DNA of 64,000 bases from Pararhizobium sp. IMCC21322. Lineage in GTDB: Bacteria; Pseudomonadota; Alphaproteobacteria; Rhizobiales; GCA-2746425. A program made the translations under genes and the position numbers. Shown here piece by piece: positions 36,574-44,819 of this stretch. How positions within the stretch are numbered: position 1 is the stretch's first letter; each line of letters begins with the position of its first letter. The notes below the pieces were generated by a model. It saw nothing but the letters and a program-made list of their open reading frames with translations. It searched no databases and was not told the origin of the DNA. The stretch covers positions 1,464,412 to 1,528,411 of the forward strand of contig NZ_CP132335.1 in the NCBI RefSeq assembly GCF_030758295.1, in the 5' to 3' direction.

Positions 36574-38430
36574 TCAGTATTTGATTTTGACGCCGACCCG
36601 AACCGTGCTGTTTACGCTATAGGCCGTACCAAGCTGCATCTGTTGACCTGCGCCAATGGATGATGGCCGATTGACCTCCGTGGTCGGAACAGCTTCAACT
36701 TCGGCGCTGGCAACCATCTCGACGCAACGATTTTTCAATTGATCAACAGCTGCGGAAATAACACCGGCCAGTATCTCTGTTTTTCGATCCCTGCAGAAAA
36801 CATAGAACCCCAGGGCAGCTTTCAAACCACCAAAAACATCAAAGCTGTTGTTACCGGTTGTAATTCCCGAATTCTGGAAAAGAGTACCATCACATCCCGG
36901 TGTCGCAGTGAACCCGTCTCCACAATCGCTGCCTCGATACTTGGCATTGGTAAAAATCCCGCCGACATGGCCGCCAACTGTCATTGATAAATTGGCATTT
37001 ATCAAATGCGTCAGGTCCAGCCCTGCATCAAAACCAAACTGATTTTCACGTATGTCCTCAGTCAGCGTATTGACGAATGTACCACCGAGAAAATCCGTTT
37101 CAAGACTGACATTCGTACCTGTGTCATTGAAACGATAGAGCAGCCCGCCATAAGGCCTTACGAAAAGGCGATCAGACAGTCTTCGCTTGAATCCAAGCTC
37201 CCCTGAGATCTTGAAAGTCGTCCGGTCAAAATCGGCATCAATCCGGCTGTTATCGTTAAACCCGAAGCCGCCGGTCCCGGTAATGTCGATGTAAGTTGGT
37301 AGCTGACCGCCCGGGAATGAGGCAATCTTGTCTCTGTCTCCTCCAAACAGTCTGGCGTATTCGCCGTCAATGCCGCCATGCCAACCTTCATTTTGGTTGA
37401 ATGGCCCCGTCTGGCCAATTTTGATGCCAGCCGTCACGACAGGTCCGTAAAGGTCGGCATCCAGATTATGAAGAGGGGTCCGGTTTGTATTCAGGCTTTT
37501 AATACCAAGAGACAAATCAGGAAGCCGTAAATACCGCCCACCGATGATAAACTCGAGCGTAACATCCGGTCTGGACACAACTTCTTCCGTAACATCCCCC
37601 TCTGGTTTTTTTCCCGGTTCTCCCCCCGGTTTTTCAGCCTTTTCCGGCAGCGGCGTCGGCGGTTGATCAGACCCGGCAGGTGGCTTGGAGCGGGCAGGCG
37701 GTTTTGGATCTTTTCTCGCAACACCGGATGTTGTTATTGGAGGACAATTCGGCCGATTAGTGCTTACGGTCCAGTCTTCTGCGACAGTTCTGACTTGCGA
37801 ACTATAGACGACCTCTTTTTCCAAAATCAGCTCGATATAGTATCTGTAGTCTGCCAAAACCTTTTCGCGGACGAGTAGCAACGCCCTGTCGGATGGACCT
37901 TCAATCTCAATCAACCCCGTGCGTTTCAAATAGTCGGTGGCCGCTGCACGATCTTCGGCTGACAGTGCCTCATTCGTAATAGGCTCAATGCCTGATTCCA
38001 GATCGGTTGCCAGTCTGGACGTTTTTTCAAGGATACCGTGGAGATATGACCACCTGTGCCACAATTCTTGTTCAACCGTATCTTCAATTGCGGAAAGCTC
38101 TCTTAGAACGGTCTCAATTTTGCATCCATTAATGGCTGTGCTGATTGGCCCGGTGAATGAACCCAACAGTTGAGAGTTTTTGGTTGGAAGCCCGACATAG
38201 GTTGTGGCACTCCCGCGACCATACCGGGAACTACAACTGCGTGCATCAAGATCAAGTTGAGCAGAATCATATACACCGTTGAATGCATTTTCTGCAGCAT
38301 TTCGGCACGTGCGGTCATTTTGCAGGTCTTCGATACGAGATAGAATATCAAAACCCGGCGGTTCAGCAGCCAAAGCCGCCATCATGGAAGACAGCCCGAA
38401 TGCTATGACAAAGATAGCGCGCAGCAACAT
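36574..38430 (-). CDS. Predicted outer-membrane beta-barrel protein with helical periplasmic domain
   Basis: A 618-residue protein in three parts. A signal peptide (ends near residue 21, ALAAE) leads to a helical region up to about residue 235 with several cysteines. A linker rich in proline, lysine and glutamate follows (residues about 240-285). The last about 330 residues alternate polar and aromatic residues and end in VRVGVKIKY, the aromatic C-terminus that the BAM complex recognises in outer-membrane barrels. I do not recognise the family. It runs against its neighbours and lies exactly between the cupin gene and the repeated cupin 3' end, so it looks like inserted cargo. Confidence 0.7.
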   Translation of the reverse strand: MLLRAIFVIAFGLSSMMAALAAEPPGFDILSRIEDLQNDRTCRNAAENAFNGVYDSAQLDLDARSCSSRYGRGSATTYVGLPTKNSQLLGSFTGPISTAINGCKIETVLRELSAIEDTVEQELWHRWSYLHGILEKTSRLATDLESGIEPITNEALSAEDRAAATDYLKRTGLIEIEGPSDRALLLVREKVLADYRYYIELILEKEVVYSSQVRTVAEDWTVSTNRPNCPPITTSGVARKDPKPPARSKPPAGSDQPPTPLPEKAEKPGGEPGKKPEGDVTEEVVSRPDVTLEFIIGGRYLRLPDLSLGIKSLNTNRTPLHNLDADLYGPVVTAGIKIGQTGPFNQNEGWHGGIDGEYARLFGGDRDKIASFPGGQLPTYIDITGTGGFGFNDNSRIDADFDRTTFKISGELGFKRRLSDRLFVRPYGGLLYRFNDTGTNVSLETDFLGGTFVNTLTEDIRENQFGFDAGLDLTHLINANLSMTVGGHVGGIFTNAKYRGSDCGDGFTATPGCDGTLFQNSGITTGNNSFDVFGGLKAALGFYVFCRDRKTEILAGVISAAVDQLKNRCVEMVASAEVEAVPTTEVNRPSSIGAGQQMQLGTAYSVNSTVRVGVKIKY

Positions 38431-38565
38431 CTGATTTCCCCAACTTTATTCAAAAAACGCACAGACCAGCGCCAAAAGTTAACAAGAACTTACCGAATTC
38501 TGAGGATTTAGGGAAGCCTGCTTCAAAATGGAGACATTTGCTGGTCGCAGAACAGGCTGGCAAAC

Positions 38566-38653
38566 GGAGAGGAATGACCCGCGTTCCGGAAATGCTGGCT
38601 CATGGCATTTGCGTTGGCTGGGGGCAAAAAAGCCAGCCTTGTGGTGCTGGATG
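38566..38653 (+). pseudogene. Cytosine deaminase gene fragment 2
   Basis: ATGACCCGCGTTCCGGAAAT and the next 40 bases match codA from about 34312 (MTRVPEMLAHGI). The match then skips to GGCAAAAAAGCCAGCCTTGT, which equals codA at about 34541 (GKKASLVVLDA). About 170 codA bases are missing between the pieces. It joins the cupin fragment at about 38655, forming a chimera of two broken genes. Confidence 0.75.
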
Positions 38654-38658
38654 CAGAT

Positions 38659-39007
38659 GCGCCTGACGGCAGGCGATGTGATCGTCATGCCGGCAGGTGT
38701 CAGCCATGAAGATGTCGGGCACTCGGACGACAACATCATGTGCGGAGGCTATCCGGGTGGACGCGACTGGGACAATATCCAACCGGAATTCCTGTCGCAG
38801 GACCTTTACCACCTAGCCTGCAAGCGGATCATGTCGTTGCCAATTCCCGACAAAGACCCGGTGAGTGGCGAGGCCCTGCATCACTGGCTTGATGCGCCAT
38901 CATCTACGGAAAGTTGGAATGACTGGCGAGACTCTCTGGACCGGCGGTCCCAACGGTTGGAATATACGACCTACGCGAAAGGCGGCCCAAAGCTGTCGTT
39001 CGACTAA
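38659..39007 (+). pseudogene. Second copy of the cupin gene 3' end
   Basis: Bases 38659-38953 match the cupin gene at 36174-36468 without gaps at a constant offset of 2485, with only scattered differences. The frame is kept and continues 19 residues past the point where the upstream gene stops (QRLEYTTYAKGGPKLSFD), ending in TAA. It has no start of its own. A 159-codon frame runs into it from the codA fragment, but that chimera would lack the first cupin motif. Confidence 0.85.
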
Positions 39008-39206
39008 GTCGTCGAATTCTTATCCAAATTTCTGAAAGCTGACATTCGGATTGACGTTCGCCAACTTGAACTCATTGGGCGCTCAGTGGACAAACTGCAG
39101 AACCTAGCCATGCCGCGGGTTGGCCAAATGTTCCATGTATTCAGTTATGCAGTAATTATTGTAATAAGAACTTTCGCGACTACCGATCAGTGAGGAACAT
39201 AGTGTT

Positions 39207-40103
39207 ATGAATGACGTCAAAAAGTTTTTAGCAACAAAATTTGCTGACAACGATTACGTTCGTGAGCTCCTCACTGCCCTGTATGAGGAATTTACGTCTT
39301 GGGGCATCAAAGACAATATTTTTGATCAGGATTTTACCGATGGAGAACCTCACCACTTTTTTCCACGCGTCTGGGAAATGGTTCTCGCTCGGCATTTAGT
39401 TCAGTTGGGTTATGACGTTTCGTCAAAAGATGCCGGCCCCGATTTTCTGATTGAACACAACGGTCAACGGATCTGGATTGAGGCTGTTTGCCCGTCACCG
39501 GTGGGATTACCAGACGAATGGATTAATCCAATGCGACCGGATGAAGGATCGCGTTTATTCTCTGTGCCACATGAGGCAATGCTTCTGCGCTGGACTTCTG
39601 CCCTTAAAGAAAAGAATGACAAGCTTGTCGGCGCGAAAAATAAGGAGGGTTATTTAGAAAAAGGCATCGTCGACGAGGATGACGCGTACATAATTGCAAT
39701 CAGCGCCTGCCAGCTTGGTATGGGATTGCTTACCTACCGAGGAATTTCGCAATATCCTTTTGCTGTCGAAGCGGTGTTTCCAATTGGGCCGTATGAGATT
39801 GTCCTGGACCGGGAGACGTTCAGTACAACTGAAGTTCGCCATCAATACAGACCAGCAATTGCCAAGCCCAAGACCGGGGCTGAAGTCAGCACGGACAATT
39901 TCCTAGATTCGGACTACAAAGGTGTAAGTACCGTGATAGGTACCAACGCTGGAATCAACGCAGCATGTGGAGCCGCGTGGCCATTGGCGCACGTGCACAA
40001 TCCGAATGCGCGCAATCCGATTCCTAAAGGCATTCTTGAAGGGGCGGAGGAGTTCTTCGCGACTGACATGGGAGATTTTCTACAACTTGAGAAGCTCTCC
40101 TAA
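39207..40103 (+). CDS. Unrecognised protein with PD-(D/E)xK-nuclease-like motif
   Basis: A 298-residue protein with GAGGAA before the ATG. An N-terminal helix with E57 (WEMVLARHLVQLGYDV) is followed by D79 in AGPDFLIEHNG and E92 in IWIEAVCP. This is the order of a PD-(D/E)xK restriction-nuclease core, except that the usual lysine after the last acid is replaced by valine (EAV). It could therefore be an inactive or altered nuclease, or a chance likeness. The rest shows no known domain. It lies in the accessory zone next to HEPN-like and GIY-YIG genes, which suggests a role in mobile-element or phage conflict. Confidence 0.55.
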   Translation: MNDVKKFLATKFADNDYVRELLTALYEEFTSWGIKDNIFDQDFTDGEPHHFFPRVWEMVLARHLVQLGYDVSSKDAGPDFLIEHNGQRIWIEAVCPSPVGLPDEWINPMRPDEGSRLFSVPHEAMLLRWTSALKEKNDKLVGAKNKEGYLEKGIVDEDDAYIIAISACQLGMGLLTYRGISQYPFAVEAVFPIGPYEIVLDRETFSTTEVRHQYRPAIAKPKTGAEVSTDNFLDSDYKGVSTVIGTNAGINAACGAAWPLAHVHNPNARNPIPKGILEGAEEFFATDMGDFLQLEKLS

Positions 40104-40462
40104 CGTACCATCGACTGCTCATTCGCAGAACTTGGTCTGAATTTCTTTGCGAAGTTTTACGGCTTCAGGCACCGCGGGTTGGATCTATTGAGTTAGCAAT
40201 ATTTTGGTGTGGGTATTTCCTGGCTATTTTTGCTTGGCCAACCTGACTAGGAGCAGTCTCTGGGGCTACCCCAAACGTATCAACAATTCGTAGTGGGCGA
40301 ATGTTCGGTTCGAGAAGATAGATCGGAAGTTGACTATAGCATTCAACGTCCATTTCTCGCCCGAAATTACCGGACAGAGGCAGTCAATCACGGCTCATTG
40401 CTGCCACTAGACATCATTGTCTTATGCCGCGGCGCAGCTATTCAGAATGGACCAACAAAAAC
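40104..40462. other. Intergenic stretch without a recognisable gene
   Basis: Between the nuclease-like gene and the converging HEPN-like remnant I see only short overlapping frames. No hairpin, repeat or protein was recognised. Confidence 0.4.
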
Positions 40463-40975
40463 CTATTCTGAATGCCAGATCGTTGGCACCTCTTCAATGC
40501 GATACCTCTTCTTAAATTCACTTAGAACCATTTCGAGCGTAGCTACGAATGTGCTTTCATCAAATCTCAGATTTTTCGCCTCATAAATGTGACGCCAATC
40601 AACAAACGCTTTTTCATGCTGCTAAAGGACATTTCTTATTCCGTGGTCAATGGAGAAAAAATCAGGATGATGCGGGGCAACTGAACGTCTGAACTCAGAA
40701 TCCAATTTGGATTGGCTCTCCGATTTCAACCTAGCAAACAATTCTGGAAGGTTATGAGACTTTATGACTTTGGGAGTGTCATGGTCAAACAGAAACCAAG
40801 CTTTCAACGCCAACTCCATTGAGAGAGCCAGCAACATTTGCTCGATCCATATATGAGCGCGAATGTCCCGTTCTTTCTTGTTACGCAGATTTTCTTGATC
40901 GAAGGCTTTGACGCGTTGCAGTGCGGCATTTGCTGAATCGGCAATTCTTATAGCAATTGTTATTGCGGCACTCAT
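40463..40975 (-). pseudogene. HEPN-like protein gene with an in-frame amber stop
   Basis: The frame from ATG 40975 reads 117 residues to TAG at 40622-40624 and then continues in the same frame for another 52 codons to TAG at 40463. The part before has IEQMLLALSMELALKAWFLF and KSHNLPELFARLK, and the part after has FVDWRHIYEAKNLRFDE. Together they look like one compact helical protein of the HEPN type. That class occurs in toxin-antitoxin and abortive-infection systems. Either one base change has inactivated it or the amber codon is read through. No RNase motif R-x4-H is evident in it. Confidence 0.55.
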
Positions 40976-41273
40976 GAACCTCTCCTGAGAACTATAATCT
41001 ACAAGGATTGCTTAGTGGAAAATCGAACTCAAGCCAACTATCCCGGATTGGGCGCACGCCATCGGCTCAAAGTTCCTCGTTCCGAGTCGCAACATCCCAA
41101 GAAACAATCAGAATTGCCTGATCACTCTCGGCCGTCTGCAAGAATTGGCTTGCCACTCAAAATCCAGTATTCCAGCTTTTGCGTGGCAATCGTATGTGCG
41201 AGGCGCTACTCTTCATCATTCTAAAATTTTGCTGCCTGGAATTGCAGCTTCGAGGATGCCCTGTTGAGAAGAC

Positions 41274-42128
41274 TCACAGCTTACCGCTGACACCGGCGAT
41301 CCAAGCTGTGGTCAAATCGTCATCCTTAAGACCCTGAACGATTTCGTTGTTTGCAAAATGCCTGAGACAATCGAAACGTAGGAGCAATGCCTGTTCCATG
41401 GCGTACGCTTGCCGCGCAGTGTCCCAAAGGTGAAAGCTAAAAGGCGCATATTTGAGGCCACCGAGATCCGGCATAGAAGCGTGATTCAACTGGCGTGCAC
41501 GTTGCTTGAAGTCAAAGGCCCAGCCAATCTTGAACGCATTGGTCTTCGCGCCAACGACTCGCATGGCGTAGGTGTATGCGGGTGCCCGCCGCATATGCAT
41601 GACACCGCTGCGCGTCGTAGAAGGCGGTGGGGCTGTCCGTTTGGCGGTTCCATGCTTGCGCGCCATGCGTTCCTGCGCCTGAGCGGTCGGTTGCAACAAT
41701 TTCTCTTCTGACCATTCCAAGGCTTCGATTCGTGCCACCTCTGAGTCGGCTAAAGGAACAATTCCCTGTGCGGCATCCATGCTGAACTTCCGGTCGCTGA
41801 TTTCCGTCAATTTTGGGCGTTCTGGCAGTGACCAAGCGCGCAGGTTCATTAATCCCACCGGCCATTTATATTCTCCATCCACAAAGTCGCCAGGTCGCGC
41901 TTTTACTTTGAAATCCAACGACATAACGGGTTCAGGCGATGGCTTCATGATACCTAGAACACGCCCCCTCATAACTTCGGGGGTTTGGTTGCCCATCGTT
42001 CCGACCAGCACCACGCGGTCGCCCGGTTCCAGTTGACGCAAGGCGTTGTCGCGCCAGCCACTCGTGCTGAATTGCAGGGGGCCGACAGGGACGTCCCAGC
42101 CCCAGACTTTTGTGAGAAAGAACTTCAT
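41274..42128 (-). CDS. PUA-like/GIY-YIG (T5orf172-type) protein, partner of a DUF3644 gene
   Basis: A 284-residue protein. Residues 1-75 (VWGWDVPVGPLQFSTSGWRD, LEPGDRVVLVGT, MRGRVLGIM) look like a small beta-barrel such as a PUA/EVE-type modified-base reader, though this is only a resemblance. A basic, proline-containing linker follows. Residues about 184-265 fit the GIY-YIG-like T5orf172/MUG113 nuclease domain: AYTYAMRVVGA, FKIGWAFDFKQRARQLNHA and the glutamate in YAMEQALLLRF. The start overlaps the stop of the DUF3644 gene in ATGA, so both come from one transcript. Since that gene is now broken by a transposon, expression of this gene is uncertain. Confidence 0.6.
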   Translation of the reverse strand: MKFFLTKVWGWDVPVGPLQFSTSGWRDNALRQLEPGDRVVLVGTMGNQTPEVMRGRVLGIMKPSPEPVMSLDFKVKARPGDFVDGEYKWPVGLMNLRAWSLPERPKLTEISDRKFSMDAAQGIVPLADSEVARIEALEWSEEKLLQPTAQAQERMARKHGTAKRTAPPPSTTRSGVMHMRRAPAYTYAMRVVGAKTNAFKIGWAFDFKQRARQLNHASMPDLGGLKYAPFSFHLWDTARQAYAMEQALLLRFDCLRHFANNEIVQGLKDDDLTTAWIAGVSGKL

Positions 42129-42947
42129 GACGTTTTGTACCTGTCGCTATTCTCGGCACAATGCTCCAGCACGCGCGCGATCCAGTTGTCGAACCATACC
42201 CAAGTGTTCTTGTAGTCACCTTCGCAGCCGTAGCCTTTGGCCGGGTCTTTTGCCTCTAGGGTTTGCCAAAGCGCCGTGTGATCGCTGATACCAAACCTCT
42301 TAAAATCCTCCTTTCTGACAGCCTTTACAACCTCTGTCGCTGTATGACGTTTCTTGTTCACTTCCTTAAGAAGAATCCTGTTGACCGCTTCGGCATTCTC
42401 GCTACCTGGCTTAATAAACTCCACAGCGCGGTCGGCGCCTGAGGCCCGGTTGCTCGTCATGGGAACGAAGGCTACGCGGTAGCGGAACGCCGGATTGGCT
42501 AGGTCTTCATCCGACAAGCAATGTTCAAAGGCACTTATGAAGCTCGATACATGTGACGGAAGGTCCGCAGCCTGCTTTAGCCGCGCTCGTTGATCGTCTC
42601 CAAAAGAAACGAATTGCAGGGCTATTGGCAGACGTTTTTCCAATCCGTGCTGGACACCAAAAAGACTTTTAAGTGCTTCATTAAAATTAATGCAGCATGC
42701 CTGCAATTCGCCGCCTATGGCATCGTCAATTCTGCTGGTGGAGCGATGTTCTATTTCATGGCGAATTTCCAACAGGAATTCCAGGTTTTTAACCGCACCA
42801 GCAGGAACAGGACATTTTGCGTGTTTTAGGCATTTCCCAAGCTCCCAGTATTTATCGGCTCCCTGCTTAGTCTTTTCAGTGTAACGATAGTCAACACCTC
42901 CTCGCTTAAACCAAGCGTGCATGAGGTAGGTCCATGCAATTATGCTA

Positions 42948-43781
42948 GGGTGTGAACCCAATTCAGTCCCTTGATTTTGCTTGTGAAAGTGTGATTCACA
43001 ACCTCCTTTGATGGAGGTAGTTATGGCACGATTTGATTTGACTGACGAAGAATGGGCAATTATTGCACCGCTTCTTCCCAAGCAGGGACGCGGTCCGGAA
43101 CGCAAGGATGATCGCAGGGTGCTGAACGGCATCTTCTATGTTCTGCGAACGGGAGCACCTTGGCGTGATTTGCCGGAACGATACGGCCCCCGCACGACGG
43201 TTTATAACCGATACATCCGATGGGGTGAGCGTGGCGTCTGGCAAGGCATATTCGAAGCCCTTGCGCAAGAATGTGAAGACGCTTTGGTACTCATAGATGC
43301 TTCCATCGTCAAGGCTCACCGCGCAGCGGCTGGGTCAAAAAAGGGGAACTGGAAGAAGGTATTGGCCGCTCACGAGGTGGTCGCACAAGTAAGGTTCACG
43401 CGGCTGTAGATGCCAAAGGCCGTCCGTTGAGACTGGCCATATCCGGCGGACAACTACACGATAGCCAGATGATGGATACGTTTTTGAATTGGGACACTCC
43501 GCCACTCGCCATCGTCGCAGACAAAGCATATGGCAGTGGAAGAATTAGACAGCAAATTGCCGATGAAGGCGCATTGGCTGTCATTCCATCTAAGAGCAAC
43601 GCGCGCCAACAGATCCCGCACGATGCCAACCTCTACAGGCAACGAAATGTCGTTGAACGCTTTTTTTGTAAGATGAAGGATATGCGAAGGCTGGCGACCA
43701 GGTTCGAGAAGAAAGCACGAAACTTCCTTTCAATGATCCAGATATTCGCAATCAGATGTTGGGCCAATTGAGTCCACACCC
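42948..43781 (+). mobile_element. IS5-family (IS427 group) insertion sequence
   Basis: The 834-bp element is bounded by imperfect inverted repeats, GGGTGTGAACCCAATT at the left and the complement of AATTGAGTCCACACCC at the right. It is flanked by a TA duplication (42946-42947 and 43782-43783) within an original CTAG. It carries one transposase in two frames. Both ends and the transposase look intact, so it may still be mobile. It breaks the DUF3644 gene. Its terminal sequence GGGTGYGRACYC also occurs on the MITE at 54497. Confidence 0.92.
43023..43771 (+). CDS. IS427-group transposase made by -1 frameshifting
   Basis: The first frame starts at ATG 43023 (MARFDLTDEEWAIIAPLLPK) with GGAGG upstream and contains the first DDE aspartate in VLIDASIVKAHRAA. 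At 43337-43343 the sequence AAAAAAG lies in the frame A-AAA-AAG, a standard -1 slippery site. After slipping, the frame reads IGRSRGGRTSKVHAAVDAKG, then IVADKAYGSG with the second aspartate, and RNVVERFFCKMKDMRRLATR with the catalytic glutamate, ending at 43771. The first frame alone stops at 43409 and would lack two catalytic residues. This two-frame design is normal in IS427-group elements. Confidence 0.9.
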
Positions 43782-44327
43782 TAGTCACGATAAACAATTC
43801 TGCGCGGAAGGTCAGTCCAGCGCCGTTGAACGTATGAACAGCAGCAATCATCGCCTCACGCGCTTTTATTAACAGTTCATCGCCACGACAGCTAAGGCCC
43901 GTATCCTGATCAACATCAGGCCATGCCGCTAAGAATATCGCTAAGGTGTCGTCGCTGGTTGCTTTGACTGACTTGTGTTTTGAACCCCTACGAATTTCGC
44001 CAAAAGCTCTATGGTTTACCGTTCGCATTGGTCGCGTGAAGTATGCCTGTATGTCTTGGTCTGAATAGACTCCGCGTACAAGCATCGCCTTGACAAGAGC
44101 TACCTCCCATCGCTCTAAAGTATTGCCGCGTTTTCGCTTAACCTTTGGGATTTGTACCGAATGTGAAATTGGGAATTGTGAGGAATCATCTGGCATACAC
44201 ACCATGATAGAGTATCAGTTTGGCTCGCTCAACTAATCGTACAGCAGCACGCAAGAACTGTTTGGGAAAGCCCGCAATTCCATGCAACATTTTCCGCCTC
44301 AAAAACAAAAAGGGGAGGGAACAAATC

Positions 44328-44612
44328 ATGGCTTACTCAACGATTTCTCACTGGCTGGCGACTGAATGGACGGATGAAATGGAGACCATCGCGCGCGAAA
44401 AATTTGTGCCGTTGATCATGTCTGTGGGTGCGCAGAGTGTTCAGATGATCAGGACAGGAGAGCTGACATTCACAGTTGTCACAGATTATGCCGACGAAGC
44501 TGCAGCTCAGACAGCGCTGGCCCGGATTGCTGAAATTCGGGCAAAGGCGGCTGACGAGCTTCCCATGTCGATGACGGAAAGTGCGGCTGGCGGCGTGTTT
44601 GCAAGCGGATAA
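44328..44612 (+). CDS. Small protein of unknown function before an oligopeptide-type ABC operon
   Basis: A 94-residue protein, start chosen for GGGGAGGGA upstream of ATG 44328. It has WLATEWTDEMETIAREKFVPLIMSVGA and FTVVTDYADEAAAQTALARIAEIRA, which suggest a small alpha/beta fold like a ferredoxin-like or dimeric alpha/beta barrel domain. No function is known to me. It lies about 200 bases before the ABC operon in the same orientation. Confidence 0.6.
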   Translation: MAYSTISHWLATEWTDEMETIAREKFVPLIMSVGAQSVQMIRTGELTFTVVTDYADEAAAQTALARIAEIRAKAADELPMSMTESAAGGVFASG

Positions 44613-44767
44613 GAAGGACGAAGCTGAAGCCTGGCATGTTGTTGGGCTTCGGCAGTCTGAACGAGACCATAGAACGATGCCTCAAATACCCACCCCATCA
44701 AAGCCCGGGCTTGACCTCGCCCCTCACACCCCAAAATTGTTTTCTTGACCTGAGAAGTGCGTTTTGC

Positions 44768-44784
44768 TCTGACCTAGGGTCAGA
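44768..44784. promoter_or_regulatory. Palindrome upstream of the oligopeptide-type ABC operon
   Basis: TCTGACC and GGTCAGA, separated by TAG, form a perfect 7-bp dyad 35 bases before the start of the substrate-binding-protein gene. The position suits an operator for a GntR- or LysR-type regulator, but no regulator gene is adjacent. Chance symmetry is possible. Confidence 0.35.
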
Positions 44785-44819
44785 AGAATAATCAAAAATA
44801 CAAAAATGGGGAAATCAAC

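Larger units (their letters stand above)
42125..44205 (-). pseudogene. DUF3644 (HEPN-like) protein gene interrupted by an IS element
   Basis: If the IS at 42948-43781 and one TA are removed, the two reverse-strand pieces join in frame across a CTAG site to read AELFIVTSIIAWTYLMHAW, giving a 414-residue protein. Residues about 25-75 (DIQAYFTRPMRTVNHRAFGEIR) form a presumed DNA- or RNA-binding head. The middle (LLIKAREAMIAAVHTFN onward) is a DUF3644 domain. LEIRHEIEHR carries R-x4-H, the motif of HEPN ribonucleases. The family is found near conflict systems. It overlaps the GIY-YIG gene by four bases. As it stands the gene is split near residue 141 and is inactive. Confidence 0.75.

Noticed and set aside
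43008-43409. First transposase frame as a complete short gene
   Set aside because: It lacks two of the three catalytic acids; the slippery heptamer and the continuing -1 frame explain the split.
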